A DNA stretch of 64,000 nucleotides from Oceanobacillus kimchii X50 (lineage in GTDB: Bacteria; Bacillota; Bacilli; Bacillales; Amphibacillaceae), in assembly GCF_000340475.1 (NCBI RefSeq), contig NZ_CM001792.1, forward strand, positions 2,608,921 to 2,672,920, in the 5' to 3' direction. Below, piece after piece: positions 36,918-46,415 of this stretch; positions within the stretch are counted from its first letter, which is position 1; each line of letters starts with the position of its first letter. The position numbers were made by a program, and so were the translations under genes. Below the pieces are notes generated by a model that was given only the letters and a program-made list of their open reading frames with translations, did no database searches and was not told the DNA's origin.

Positions 36918-37886
36918 TTATGCCCACCACATAGTAGCAGGAGATTCTTCCATATTAATCGCTTTTAAATTTTTTACAGCTGCCTGAAATCCTTCATCAA
37001 TCGACATTATTGGATCTTCATGTTCAATACTGATTACATAGTCATAACCGTAAGTCCGTAACGCACTTACAATATTGGACCACTCTTGAATACTATGACC
37101 ATAACCTACAGAACGGAAACTCCATGCCCTGGTTTGCACCTCACCATAAGGTTGCATATCGGTTAAACCATACATATTTACATTATCTTGATCGATATAG
37201 GTGTCCTTTGCATGGAAGTGGTGAATCGCACCTTCTTTTCCTAATATTTTTATCGCAGCTACTGGATCAATTCCTTGCCACCAGAGATGACTTGGGTCTA
37301 AGTTTGCACCAATTGCATCATTAGTAGCCTCACGTAACTTAAGTAAGGTATAAGGAGTGTGAACCAAAAATCCTGCATGTAATTCAAGACCAATCTTTAC
37401 CCCATGATTTTTGGCGAATTCTGCTTGTTCTTTCCAGTATGGAATAAGTTTTTCTTCCCATTGCCATTGTAATATATCCGAGTACTCTGTTGGCCAAGGC
37501 GTAACTGGCCAATTTGGATATTTCGAACCCTCATGTGAACCTGGTGTCCCTGAAAAAGTATTAACTACTGGCACTTCTAATAATTCTGCTAGACGTACAG
37601 TTTTTCTAAAATCATCATGAGCTTTTTGAGCATGTTCTTTATTTGGCGAGATTGGATTATCGTGACAGCTTAATGCACTAATGGTTAGTCCTCTTGCATC
37701 GATTTTTTCTTTAAACTGTTTACGCTTCTCTTCGCTTTCCAATAACTCATCCACATTACAATGTGCTGTTCCAGGATTTCCGCCAGTGCCAATTTCTACT
37801 GCTTTTAAGCCCGACTCTTGTACATAATCTAACATTTCTTCGAATGATTTTTCTGCAAATAAAACAGTAAAAACACCTAGTTTCAT
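36918..37886 (-). CDS. Sugar phosphate isomerase/epimerase family TIM-barrel protein
   Basis: A 322-residue AP-endonuclease-2-type TIM barrel. Metal-binding positions typical of the family are visible: the Glu in KAVEIGTGGN, Glu/His in IGLELHAGFLVH, the Asp and His in GANLDPSHLWWQG, HHFHAKDTYID and the late Glu in YVISIEHEDP. GGAGGGG lies 7 bases before ATG 37886. Family members catalyse isomerisation, epimerisation or, after C3 oxidation of a glycoside, cleavage of the glycosidic bond. With two Gfo/Idh dehydrogenases and ThuA upstream, the last role is attractive but unproven. Confidence 0.87.
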   Translation of the reverse strand: MKLGVFTVLFAEKSFEEMLDYVQESGLKAVEIGTGGNPGTAHCNVDELLESEEKRKQFKEKIDARGLTISALSCHDNPISPNKEHAQKAHDDFRKTVRLAELLEVPVVNTFSGTPGSHEGSKYPNWPVTPWPTEYSDILQWQWEEKLIPYWKEQAEFAKNHGVKIGLELHAGFLVHTPYTLLKLREATNDAIGANLDPSHLWWQGIDPVAAIKILGKEGAIHHFHAKDTYIDQDNVNMYGLTDMQPYGEVQTRAWSFRSVGYGHSIQEWSNIVSALRTYGYDYVISIEHEDPIMSIDEGFQAAVKNLKAINMEESPATMWWA

Positions 37887-37984
37887 ATATAATCCCCTCC
37901 AAAATTTATTTTTCCTGTTAGTAACGCGTAGTAATATATCCACTTTAAAACGGTTAGAATTAGGCAATTGGATTAACTAGTATA

Positions 37985-38037
37985 TGTCCGATTCTGTGAG
38001 CGAGAATGTAAACTCACTGAATGGAGTTTCACCTTAT
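37985..38037 (-). repeat. Short degenerate repeat R3, copy c (inverted)
   Basis: The minus strand reads GGTGAAACTCCATTCAGTGA, then GTTTACATTCTCGCTCAC and GAATC, similar in order to the plus-strand copies at 26457, 28326 and 48857. The stop codon of the adjacent dehydrogenase gene lies within it. Confidence 0.35.
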
Positions 38038-39068
38038 GGTATTCTTACACTTCTTCCCGAAATACTAGATTCATAAATTGCATCAATTAATTGTGTTACT
38101 TGGAGCGATTCCTCAGGTTTATTGACAAGATCAGCATGTCCTAAACAACTTTCTATGAAGTTCTTTGCCTGTAAAATCCCTGCTTGATGTTGGTCATCTT
38201 GCACATAAGCACTACTTGTTGTAAATGCCCCGTGTTTTGACTTGTAGGATTCAAAAGGAAATACTTGAAGACCGCCATCTACACCAGAAATACTGATTTG
38301 TGTCATATCCTCTTTAATATTTGCTGCCCAAGAACATTCAAACAACATGGTACTATGATCCTCAAATCGTATATACGCGGTAACATGATCATCTACATCG
38401 AATGTATCATGATCAAAAGCTCCCCATTCATTAATTTGATTTGGAGTTTTCGATAATCGATTATACGTCTGCCCAATCACTTCCACTGGTTTTCGTTTAT
38501 CTAGCAACCATAAAGCTGCATCTAATAAATGACAACCCCAATCAATTAAACTCCCTCCACCCTGCATTTGTTGATTCGTAAAAACTCCCCAGCCTGGCAC
38601 TTTTCGACGTCGCATCGCTTGTACTCTAGTAACTAGAGGATCTCCTACTTCGTTCATCGTTTTCTTTGCTAATTGTACGGATTCCACAAATCGATAATGA
38701 TAGGCAATCGATAGTTTCTTCCCATTTCTTTTAGAAGCTTCTAGCATCAATTCTGCCTCTGCAGTAGTCATTGCCATTGGCTTTTCACAAAGAACGTGAA
38801 GTCCAGCATCTAATGCTGCAATAGCAATTTCAGCATGAAACTTATTTGGAGTACAGATAGTCACAGCATCTACAATAGAAAACATAGCATGATAATCATC
38901 GTAAACATGTTCAATCTCAAATTTATTAGCAACTTCTTTTGCTCGTACTGAATTCACATCACAAACAGCTGTAACTTCAACTATTTTGTTAAGATGAAGG
39001 TAAGCAGGGATATGTCTACTTTCTGCAATACCTCCAACACCGATAATACCCATTCTTAACTTAGTCAT
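38034..39068 (-). CDS. Gfo/Idh/MocA family oxidoreductase (second)
   Basis: An NAD(P)-dependent sugar dehydrogenase of 344 residues. The N-terminal Rossmann fold has GIIGVGGIAESRHIPAY; CEKPMAMT gives the catalytic Lys region; the C-terminal domain carries GGGSLIDWGCHLLDAALWL. GGAGAAG lies 8 bases before ATG 39068, five bases after the stop of the preceding dehydrogenase; the GTG at 39077 is overlapped by that signal. Likely oxidises a hydroxyl of a sugar or glycoside; substrate unknown. Confidence 0.9.
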   Translation of the reverse strand: MTKLRMGIIGVGGIAESRHIPAYLHLNKIVEVTAVCDVNSVRAKEVANKFEIEHVYDDYHAMFSIVDAVTICTPNKFHAEIAIAALDAGLHVLCEKPMAMTTAEAELMLEASKRNGKKLSIAYHYRFVESVQLAKKTMNEVGDPLVTRVQAMRRRKVPGWGVFTNQQMQGGGSLIDWGCHLLDAALWLLDKRKPVEVIGQTYNRLSKTPNQINEWGAFDHDTFDVDDHVTAYIRFEDHSTMLFECSWAANIKEDMTQISISGVDGGLQVFPFESYKSKHGAFTTSSAYVQDDQHQAGILQAKNFIESCLGHADLVNKPEESLQVTQLIDAIYESSISGRSVRIP

Positions 39069-39073
39069 TGATT

Positions 39074-40105
39074 TCACTTCTCCATTTGAAAAATTTGCAT
39101 TGTCTCTACAGAAGACAATGCTGCTAAAATTACGTTAAGCGACTTCATCCCTTCGTATCCATCGATAAGAGGTTGTTGATTAGCAGTAATTGACTTAATA
39201 AAGTGATCAATTACATGAGAAGTTGTTTGCCCACCTTCTTCATTTGATTGAATCCCACCAAGTTCATATTTTACAACTTCACCATTTGTGTACTGTACAA
39301 TCATAGAATAGTTTGGATCATCTTCTAAACGAACAACTGCATTTTCAGCAAATATAACTGTCGAATTATCCTCTTTAGCATTATAAGCCCAACTAGCTGC
39401 CAATGTACCGATAATGCCACTTTCTGATTTCATAACCAATGTTGCGTTGTCATCAACGGTTGCTTTTTCTTTTGCACTTGTTTCGACGAAAGCTGCTACT
39501 TCTACAAACTCTTCATTTAATAAATAACGCATTAAGTCTGCTTTGTGTACTCCTAAATCACCCATCGCACCCACAAAAGCTTCATTTTTCTTAAAGAACC
39601 AACTATCAACTCCATCTGCGCTCCATCCTTCAGGACCACCATGACCAAATGTTGTTCGGAAACTATAGATTTTACCTAGTTCACCGCTTTCAATAAGCTG
39701 TTTCGCTTTTTGGTGAGATGGAACAAAGCGTTGGTTATGACCAATCATTAATTTGCGATTATTTTTCTCCGCAGCTTGGATCATTTCTTCCGCTTCTTCT
39801 TTTGAAGTGGCCATTGGTTTTTCACATAAAACATGGCAACCTGCTTCTAGAGCGGCAATGCTTACTGGAGCGTGTAAATAGTTAGGTAAACATACACTTA
39901 CTGCATCAATATCTTCCTCATTTAATAATTGCTTATAATCAGTGTAAGCTTTTGCTTCATGTAGTTCTGCAGTTTGTTTCGCTCTTTCTTCGACAATATC
40001 ACAAACTGCCACAATATCTACTTGTTGATTAGCTCTATATTCTATTAAATGACGATTTTTTGCAATACTTCCACAACCAATAACGGCTACACGTACTTTT
40101 GCCAT
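39074..40105 (-). CDS. Gfo/Idh/MocA family oxidoreductase (first)
   Basis: A 343-residue paralogue of the next gene. The Rossmann motif is VIGCGSIAKNRH, followed by CEKPMATS and a C-terminal AMGDLGVHKADLMRYLL. Three in-frame ATGs lie at 40120, 40111 and 40105; GGGGGA seven bases before 40105 and the usual MAKVRVAVIG start favour the last, but 40111 is possible. It begins right after the ThuA gene. Two adjacent dehydrogenases suggest sequential oxidations, or an oxidation and its reversal after a bond-cleavage step. Confidence 0.9.
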   Translation of the reverse strand: MAKVRVAVIGCGSIAKNRHLIEYRANQQVDIVAVCDIVEERAKQTAELHEAKAYTDYKQLLNEEDIDAVSVCLPNYLHAPVSIAALEAGCHVLCEKPMATSKEEAEEMIQAAEKNNRKLMIGHNQRFVPSHQKAKQLIESGELGKIYSFRTTFGHGGPEGWSADGVDSWFFKKNEAFVGAMGDLGVHKADLMRYLLNEEFVEVAAFVETSAKEKATVDDNATLVMKSESGIIGTLAASWAYNAKEDNSTVIFAENAVVRLEDDPNYSMIVQYTNGEVVKYELGGIQSNEEGGQTTSHVIDHFIKSITANQQPLIDGYEGMKSLNVILAALSSVETMQIFQMEK

Positions 40106-40122
40106 TTTCATTTCCCCCATCC

Positions 40123-40842
40123 TTATTTTTTCTTAATTTTTTCTAACGGTTGTACATTTCCATACTTATGAACAGGTGTATCCGTATTTTTCGCCCATTT
40201 AACCGCATTCACAATAACTTGTTGAACTTCTTTTTGATGATATGTAGGATACGTTTCGTGTCCAGGACGGAAATAGAATATTTTACCTCTTCCACGCTTA
40301 AATGTTGCTCCACTACGAAATACTTCCCCGCCTTCAAACCAACTGATAAACAATAATTCATCTGGTGTTGGTATATCAAAATGTTCTCCATACATTTCCT
40401 CTTGAGGAATTTCAAAGTACTGACCAATACCTTGAGTGATTGGGTGAGTAGGATCTACATTCCAAACGCGTTCTTTCTCACCTGCCTCTCTCCATTTCAA
40501 ATCACAACCAGTGCCCATTAAGCTCTTAAATACTTTCGAGAAGTGACCAGAGTGTAATACAATTAATCCCATTCCATTTAATACGTGTTGTTTTACTTTT
40601 TCTACAATTTCATCATTTACTTCTTCATGGGCTTTATGTCCCCACCAAATAAGTACATCCGTCTCTTTTAGTAAATCATCAGAAAGTCCGTGATTAGGTT
40701 CATCAAGTGTTGCTGTTTTCACTTTTAAGTTTGCTGTTTTTAAAAAGTCTGCTATCGTACCATGAATTCCTTCTGGATAAATATTAGCTACGGTTTCATT
40801 TTGTTGTTCATGTCGATATTCATTCCAAACAACTACGTTCAT
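40123..40842 (-). CDS. ThuA-like domain protein (trehalose utilisation family)
   Basis: A 239-residue protein of the ThuA family, which has a glutamine amidotransferase-like fold. Family features are [10 protein letters not shown] at the start, [37 protein letters not shown] and [12 protein letters not shown] near the end. ThuA in rhizobia is linked to catabolism of trehalose, maltose and related disaccharides via 3-keto sugars. Placed just before the two Gfo/Idh genes and after the LacI regulator, it supports disaccharide or glycoside oxidation by this operon. The biochemical activity is not established. Confidence 0.88.
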   Translation of the reverse strand: MNVVVWNEYRHEQQNETVANIYPEGIHGTIADFLKTANLKVKTATLDEPNHGLSDDLLKETDVLIWWGHKAHEEVNDEIVEKVKQHVLNGMGLIVLHSGHFSKVFKSLMGTGCDLKWREAGEKERVWNVDPTHPITQGIGQYFEIPQEEMYGEHFDIPTPDELLFISWFEGGEVFRSGATFKRGRGKIFYFRPGHETYPTYHQKEVQQVIVNAVKWAKNTDTPVHKYGNVQPLEKIKKK

Positions 40843-40880
40843 TTTTATCCTCTCCTTAATATGCTGTATACGCTCACCTA

Positions 40881-41903
40881 TTACACTTTTAATACCTTCT
40901 GATGAGAATCTCTCAACTCCATCACTGTAGGAATAATTACGCTTCGTTTAAACATGTTTGGATCATTGATTAATTCTATTAAACACCTGGACGACTCATA
41001 ACCTAATTGATATGTTTGTGTATTGACGGTTGTTAATGACGGCATTGATAATTCCGTAATAAACGTTTTATTAAATGTAACGATACTCATGTCGTTGGGA
41101 ACGTGATAGCCTTTTTCATGCAAGATTTTTAATATGCTAATGGCTTGAATATCTGAAGAAATGACAAATGCTGTTGGAACAATCTCTTCATTAAATAACT
41201 CGGTAACAACTTTTGGGTTATTGTTGTTATCATCGTATTTAATGTATTCCTCACGGTATAATAGAGCATTTGATAACAAAGCCTCTTTATAACCATTCAT
41301 TCGATCTTGAATGACTTGGAATTCTGGGTTATCTCCAATAAAAGCTATTTCTTCATGACCAAGATCAATCAAAAATTCAGTTGCTTCTTTTCCTGCTTGA
41401 ACATTATCATTATCGACATACATAATTTCATTTGTATGTTCCATCGGTTTTCCAATCACCACGAAAGGTATTTGTTGTTCGATTAAAAATGGTACGACCT
41501 TATCATCTTTTTTTGAATAAAGTACAATAACACCGTCTATTCGCTTTCCATTTACCATCTTTACTACCTCTTTATAGATTGAATCTTCGGATTCTCCGGT
41601 TGTTAATGAGATACTATAATCTAAATGGTGACAGTACGTACTAATCCCTCTTAATACTTCTGGAAAAAATGGATTATGCCATGAATGAGTGGCAGAGTGT
41701 TTCATTACAATCCCAATTGTTTTGGTCGATTTTTGAACAAGTACTCTTGCATTGTAATTAATATGATAACCTAACTCATTCATAACTTTTCGTACTTTTC
41801 TTTTCGTCTTTTCACTTATCTTATCACTATCAGAAAGAACTCGAGAAACAGTAGAAGGTGATACATTTGCTTCCCTTGCAACGTCTTTTATTGTAACCGA
41901 CAC
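40881..41903 (-). CDS. LacI family regulator of the ThuA/Gfo cluster
   Basis: A 340-residue repressor with helix-turn-helix [20 protein letters not shown], hinge ([14 protein letters not shown]) and sugar-binding domain. It is clearly paralogous to the MalR-like protein at 28510-29526 (shared segments such as [10 protein letters not shown] and [10 protein letters not shown]). It lies mid-operon between the permeases and ThuA, a common place for a local regulator. An inverted repeat, ATGCAAAC-N9-GTTTGCAT, before the binding-protein gene is a candidate operator. Confidence 0.88.
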   Translation of the reverse strand: MSVTIKDVAREANVSPSTVSRVLSDSDKISEKTKRKVRKVMNELGYHINYNARVLVQKSTKTIGIVMKHSATHSWHNPFFPEVLRGISTYCHHLDYSISLTTGESEDSIYKEVVKMVNGKRIDGVIVLYSKKDDKVVPFLIEQQIPFVVIGKPMEHTNEIMYVDNDNVQAGKEATEFLIDLGHEEIAFIGDNPEFQVIQDRMNGYKEALLSNALLYREEYIKYDDNNNNPKVVTELFNEEIVPTAFVISSDIQAISILKILHEKGYHVPNDMSIVTFNKTFITELSMPSLTTVNTQTYQLGYESSRCLIELINDPNMFKRSVIIPTVMELRDSHQKVLKV

Positions 41904-41936
41904 GGTAATCAGCCTCCTTTCTTTTAATCAAAAGGA

Positions 41937-42755
41937 TTATTTGACAGCTCCCTCTGATACTCCCTTAATAATATGTTTCTGTGCAATAAAGTAAATAATG
42001 ATTACTGGAATAATTGCTATAGTTAAACCAGCTAATGCTAAATGCCATTGTTTCGTATATTGACCAAAGAAGAAGAACATTTTCAATGGAATAGTAGCTT
42101 CATTAGCACTCAATACAAGAGATGGTAATAAATAGTCATTCCAAATCCAGATTAAGTTCAAAATCATCACCGTTACAGAAATCGGCTTTAGCATCGGGAA
42201 GATAATCTTCCAGAATAATTGCCATTTATTTGCTCCATCAATGATAGCTGCTTCATCTAATGATTTAGAAATCCCAGTCATTGCACCATGATATAAGAAA
42301 ATGGATAGACTAGAACCAAATCCAAGATACATAAAAATTAATCCCCAACGATTTAGCATGTCAACCTGACCAAAGACTGATACAAGTGGAATCATGACAG
42401 ATTGGAATGGAATTAACATGGCAGCGACAAAGATCATAAACAAGACCGCACTTAGTTTACTCGTATTTCGAGCAAGTGCATATCCAGCCATTGACGAGAA
42501 GATAATTATAATTCCGACACTTAGTAAACTAACAAGTACTGAATTAAATAATGAATTAGCAAAATCTAAGTCAATAAAAGCTTGCACGAAATTATCTAAT
42601 GTCCATTCTGTTGGAAATCCTAAAATATTTGTGAAAATATCATTCTTTGTTTTAAATGCATTAACAAACATTAAATAAAATGGAGATAACCATAATAATG
42701 TAAGGAATAAACCTAAGATTAATAATAATAATCGATTTCTTTTTTTCTCTTTCAT
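41937..42755 (-). CDS. Carbohydrate ABC transporter permease (MalG type) of the ThuA/Gfo cluster
   Basis: A 272-residue permease with six helices and EAA loop SLDEAAIIDGANKWQLFWKIIFPMLKP; the ending IIKGVSEGAVK is standard for MalG-type subunits. Its ATG overlaps the stop of the upstream permease by one base, as in the maltodextrin operon. Confidence 0.92.
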   Translation of the reverse strand: MKEKKRNRLLLLILGLFLTLLWLSPFYLMFVNAFKTKNDIFTNILGFPTEWTLDNFVQAFIDLDFANSLFNSVLVSLLSVGIIIIFSSMAGYALARNTSKLSAVLFMIFVAAMLIPFQSVMIPLVSVFGQVDMLNRWGLIFMYLGFGSSLSIFLYHGAMTGISKSLDEAAIIDGANKWQLFWKIIFPMLKPISVTVMILNLIWIWNDYLLPSLVLSANEATIPLKMFFFFGQYTKQWHLALAGLTIAIIPVIIIYFIAQKHIIKGVSEGAVK

Positions 42756-43615
42756 TATAGGTCAACCTCCCTCTTCTTATTATAGTACACTTGTGTCAAA
42801 GCTACAGCTGCAACGAGGACAAAGAATACAACTGCTTTTGCTTGAGCAAATGCCATATCATAATCACTAAAAGCAGTATTATAAATATCCATTGCGATCA
42901 TTTCCGTCGATTTGAAGGGTCCTCCTCCAGTTAATGCAAGGTTTTGATCGTACATTTTGAATGCATTTGACAGTGTTAAAAACATGCTGATAGTAAATGC
43001 AGGTGCCACTAGTGGAAATGTAACTTTCCAAAAACGTTGAAAAGGATTTGCTCCATCAATTTCAGATGCTTCCATTAATTCTTGAGGAACCGCTTCAAGA
43101 TAAGCAATATAAATAATCATAATATAACCGCCATATTGCCATGCATTTAAAATGACTAATCCCCAGAAACCAGTAGTAGCATCGGAAAGCCATCCTTGTA
43201 GGAATTCTAGTCCTAGTAATTGTCCTGCACTATTAAATGCACTTACAAAAATAAACTGCCAGATGAAACCTAAAATCAATCCACCGATTAAGTTAGGCAT
43301 AAAGAATACCGTACGGAATAGGTTACTTGTTTTTAATTTTTGCGTAACGAGAAGCGCAAGTCCTAAACCGATGATATTCACAAGAACAATAGATACAACT
43401 GCAAATTTTATCGTAAACCAAATTGCATTTAGAAATTCTCTTTCCTGAAATAATTTAATATAGTTTTCAAATCCTAAAAAGTTGTTTGCTTGTAATCCGT
43501 TCCAATCCGTAAATGAATAGAATAAACCATATATAAAAGGAACAAATACTACTAAACCTAAAGCTACCAATGTTGGTGTCATAAATAACCAGAAAGATAG
43601 ACTTCTATTTTTCAT
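42755..43615 (-). CDS. Carbohydrate ABC transporter permease (MalF type) of the ThuA/Gfo cluster
   Basis: A 286-residue permease with six helices and EAA loop ELMEASEIDGANPFQRFWKVTFPLVAP. GGAGGGG lies 8 bases before ATG 43615; a longer frame to 43675 crosses the intercistronic hairpin and is rejected. Unlike the MalF of the maltodextrin operon it has no N-terminal extension. Confidence 0.92.
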   Translation of the reverse strand: MKNRSLSFWLFMTPTLVALGLVVFVPFIYGLFYSFTDWNGLQANNFLGFENYIKLFQEREFLNAIWFTIKFAVVSIVLVNIIGLGLALLVTQKLKTSNLFRTVFFMPNLIGGLILGFIWQFIFVSAFNSAGQLLGLEFLQGWLSDATTGFWGLVILNAWQYGGYIMIIYIAYLEAVPQELMEASEIDGANPFQRFWKVTFPLVAPAFTISMFLTLSNAFKMYDQNLALTGGGPFKSTEMIAMDIYNTAFSDYDMAFAQAKAVVFFVLVAAVALTQVYYNKKREVDL

Positions 43616-43654
43616 GACTACTTCCCCTCCTTTGCTTAATGCCGATATATTAAT

Positions 43655-43688
43655 AGCCAACAAAATAATCTTCATTATTTTGTTGGCT
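43655..43688 (-). terminator. Perfect intercistronic stem-loop after the binding-protein gene
   Basis: AGCCAACAAAATAAT pairs perfectly with ATTATTTTGTTGGCT around a 4-base loop, between the binding-protein stop and the permease start. No T-run follows, so it is more likely a 3' stabiliser or partial terminator than a full stop. Confidence 0.75.
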
Positions 43689-43701
43689 ATTTCTTCATAC
43701 G

Positions 43702-45000
43702 TTATTGTCTAGCGTTTTCCCAATCAGCGGTAGATTGTTCAATTACTTCTTCCCATGAAATATCTCCACTTAAATAACGCTGCATATTAACCGCCATTGA
43801 ATCTTCTTGCCAACCTACAGGAGATGCCATAAACACCCAACCAATCGTGTCACCTTCCTGTGCATATTTATATACTGTTTGAGAGAGAGGATCAGCAATA
43901 CGTTCTGTATCATACCCTTCATATGCAGGAATAAATTTAAACTCATCTAAAACAAAATCTTTACCAGCATCGGATGTATATAACCAATCTAAGAAATCTT
44001 TTGCAGCTTGTTGAACTTTTTCATCTTTATTCTTGTTTACTACCCAATATTGAGGAACACCAACTGGCAACTGGCCTTCCAAGCCGTCAACCGGAATTGG
44101 AATCATACCGATATTGTTTTCTGCAAACTCCGCGTCCATTTGTTCTACTGTAGGATAAATCCAATTACCTTGTTGAATAACTGCTACTTTTCCAGTTGAG
44201 AATAATTGTTCTACTTGTTGAGAGTAATCTAGGCTCAATACTGGTTGTACAGAATATTCATTCTGTAAATCTAGCATACGTTGTAATTCGTCACCTTTTG
44301 AAAAAGGAATAGTTGGAGATTCATAAGCCTCCATAATATCATTATTAAAATCTGGTGCGATATACGTATTTGCTAAGTGATTCCCCATTACCCATAGTTC
44401 TTTAGCAGGTAAAGCCATTACTGCTTCAAGACCTAAATCTTCTTTTTGACTATCAATTGTAGCGAAAGCTTCTTCCAACGCTTCATAAGTAGTTAATTCC
44501 TCTGGATTGATTCCAGCTTGCTCAAAAATTTCTTTGTTATAAATATATCCATATCCTTCTTGGCTATATGGAAGTCCTAATATTTTATCTTCTTCCATAA
44601 CCCCTGTTAACGTCCCTTCCAATGCTGCTTCAGCTGCTTTTGTATCAGAAAGATCGGCTAAATAATCATGATACTCCTCTACTTCAGTCGGTCCACCAAC
44701 ATTGAAAATTGCCGGTTCATTTCCAGCAGCAAAAGATGATTTTAAGGAAGCAGCATAATCATTTCCTCCACCTACTGTTTGAACATCAATTTTCACATCA
44801 GGATTTTCTTCTTCATATTGTTTAACAATTTCTTCAAATTGTTCTTTAAATTCTACTTTAAATTGGAAAATATCTACTACTGTTTTTCCATCTGTTGACT
44901 CTTCATTTTCATCACCAGAAGAACAACCAGCTATAATAAGTACAGCTACAAACATAAATGCGATAAACCCTTTTGTAAGAAACGTTTTGTTTCTTTTCAT
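43702..45000 (-). CDS. Sugar-binding lipoprotein of the ThuA/Gfo cluster
   Basis: A 432-residue family 1 solute-binding protein with a lipoprotein signal ending LIIAGC. The mature part begins TVVDIFQFKVEFKEQFEEI and contains LPYSQEGYGYIYNKEIFEQ, the common ligand-cleft region. ATG 45000 is preferred over GTG 45009 because AGGGGTGG sits just before it. It opens a nine-gene minus-strand cluster. The ligand is probably a disaccharide or glycoside, inferred from the ThuA and Gfo/Idh partners. Confidence 0.92.
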   Translation of the reverse strand: MKRNKTFLTKGFIAFMFVAVLIIAGCSSGDENEESTDGKTVVDIFQFKVEFKEQFEEIVKQYEEENPDVKIDVQTVGGGNDYAASLKSSFAAGNEPAIFNVGGPTEVEEYHDYLADLSDTKAAEAALEGTLTGVMEEDKILGLPYSQEGYGYIYNKEIFEQAGINPEELTTYEALEEAFATIDSQKEDLGLEAVMALPAKELWVMGNHLANTYIAPDFNNDIMEAYESPTIPFSKGDELQRMLDLQNEYSVQPVLSLDYSQQVEQLFSTGKVAVIQQGNWIYPTVEQMDAEFAENNIGMIPIPVDGLEGQLPVGVPQYWVVNKNKDEKVQQAAKDFLDWLYTSDAGKDFVLDEFKFIPAYEGYDTERIADPLSQTVYKYAQEGDTIGWVFMASPVGWQEDSMAVNMQRYLSGDISWEEVIEQSTADWENARQ

Positions 45001-45049
45001 GAACCCCACCCCTAAGTAGTATTTTTTAGTAATTTATGAAAACACTATA

Positions 45050-45063
45050 AAATAGCGCTTTCA
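45050..45063 (-). promoter_or_regulatory. cre-like site upstream of the binding-protein gene
   Basis: On the minus strand TGAAAGCGCTATTT agrees with the cre consensus except for the final CA. Confidence 0.4.
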
Positions 45064-45104
45064 TAACACTATATTAATTTAGGACATATAATTTATGCCC
45101 TGGT

Positions 45105-45129
45105 ATGCAAACAAGGAAAACGTTTGCAT
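45105..45129. promoter_or_regulatory. Candidate LacI-type operator
   Basis: ATGCAAAC and GTTTGCAT form an inverted repeat with a 9 bp spacer. CGTTTGCAT recurs at 45298-45306, followed by the palindrome GCATAAATTATGC at 45302-45314. Confidence 0.5.
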
Positions 45130-45432
45130 TAATATATCTGAATAATATCATAAGCATAGGAAACCAACAACCCTTTTTTATCGTATGTTTTAATTTCCAT
45201 ACTATTAAAGTTAACTATACCTATGCTCAATAATTGATATAACAACATCTAAGTAATAGAAATTCAACTTCTAAATAAATTTAAATTTTATTAAATCGTT
45301 TGCATAAATTATGCATAATGCTACTTAATGTTAGGTGGAAGATTCGGTCATTACAGGCAACTTAATTCCCGCCTAATTGCTTGAAATATATTTTCTATTC
45401 CCCGTTATATATGAAATAGATTCTAGAGTATG

Positions 45433-45483
45433 AAAAAAGCCAAACCAAACACAATAATAATAATTATCGTGTTCGTTTGGCTT
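45433..45483 (-). terminator. Terminator of the ribose operon
   Basis: AAGCCAAACGAACAC pairs with GTGTTTGGTTTGGCTT on the minus strand and is followed by six T residues. Confidence 0.9.
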
Positions 45484-45490
45484 ACAATAA

Positions 45491-46402
45491 TTATTCTTTT
45501 GTTTTTAAGTCTAATGGTACTGGAATTAATTCATCCACATCATTCCCTGCAAAAACTTCTTGCACTGTATTAATCGCTTCCTGTCCCATTAAATCAGGCT
45601 GTTGAGCTACTGTCGCTGTTAGTTCTCCTGCTTCTACAGCAGCAATTGCATCATCTACACCATCAAACCCTACAACAACAATATCTTTTCCGGTTGCTTT
45701 GATAGCTTCAATCGCGCCTAATGCCATTTCATCATTGTGCGCAAATACAGCATCAATATCGTTATACCCTTGTAACGTATTTTCCATAACCGTTAAACCT
45801 TCTGTTCGATCAAAATTTGCCGGTTGAGAAACCAATACATTCAGTTTTTCTTCAGCAACATTATGGAAGCCTTCACCACGTTCACGGGTTGCTGATGCTC
45901 CTGCGATTCCTTGAAGTTCAACAACATTTGCATCTTCTCCAACTGTTTCAGCGATAAATTCTGCTGCCATTTCTCCACCAGATATATTGTCTGATGTTAT
46001 TAATGTTTCGACCTCTCCTTCATCCGCTGAACGATCAATTGTAATAACAGGAATATCTGCAGCATTTGCAGATTGTACCGCTGAAGATACCGCTGCTGAA
46101 TCTGTTGGGTTAATTAATAAGATATCTACTTGCTGTTGAACTAAATCTTCTATTCCACTAATTTCCACTGAGGCATCATCTTGTGCATTTACAGTAACAA
46201 TATCCATGCCTTGTTCTTCCGCTTCTTTCACAATCGTATCATGCAATGTAACAAAAAAAGGATTCTCCATTGTAGAAATACTTAGTCCAATTTTTATATT
46301 CCCTTCGTTATCTGAACCATTATTTACAAATGGACTTTCCATGGAACATGCTGCTAAAAATAATAACATTACACTTAATAATGCTATTTGGAAATTCTTC
46401 AT
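45491..46402 (-). CDS. rbsB: Ribose-binding lipoprotein RbsB
   Basis: A periplasmic-binding-protein type 1 lipoprotein of 303 residues (signal LLFLAAC). Ribose-contact segments are recognisable: SISTMENPFF, DRSADEGE (IDRSA), GIAGASATRERGEGF, HNDEMALGA and GFDGVDDA. GAGGTG lies six bases before ATG 46402; the GTG at 46411 is overlapped by that signal. It is the last gene of rbsRKDACB. Confidence 0.94.
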   Translation of the reverse strand: MKNFQIALLSVMLLFLAACSMESPFVNNGSDNEGNIKIGLSISTMENPFFVTLHDTIVKEAEEQGMDIVTVNAQDDASVEISGIEDLVQQQVDILLINPTDSAAVSSAVQSANAADIPVITIDRSADEGEVETLITSDNISGGEMAAEFIAETVGEDANVVELQGIAGASATRERGEGFHNVAEEKLNVLVSQPANFDRTEGLTVMENTLQGYNDIDAVFAHNDEMALGAIEAIKATGKDIVVVGFDGVDDAIAAVEAGELTATVAQQPDLMGQEAINTVQEVFAGNDVDELIPVPLDLKTKE

Positions 46403-46415
46403 TATATTCACCTCG

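Larger units (their letters stand above)
45001..45490. other. Control region between rbsB and the ThuA/Gfo cluster
   Basis: About 490 bp with no gene. It holds the rbsB terminator at the right, a cre-like site near 45050, and several related motifs containing CGTTTGCAT or TTATGCAT, suggesting operators for a LacI-type regulator. I could not place the promoter with confidence. Confidence 0.6.
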
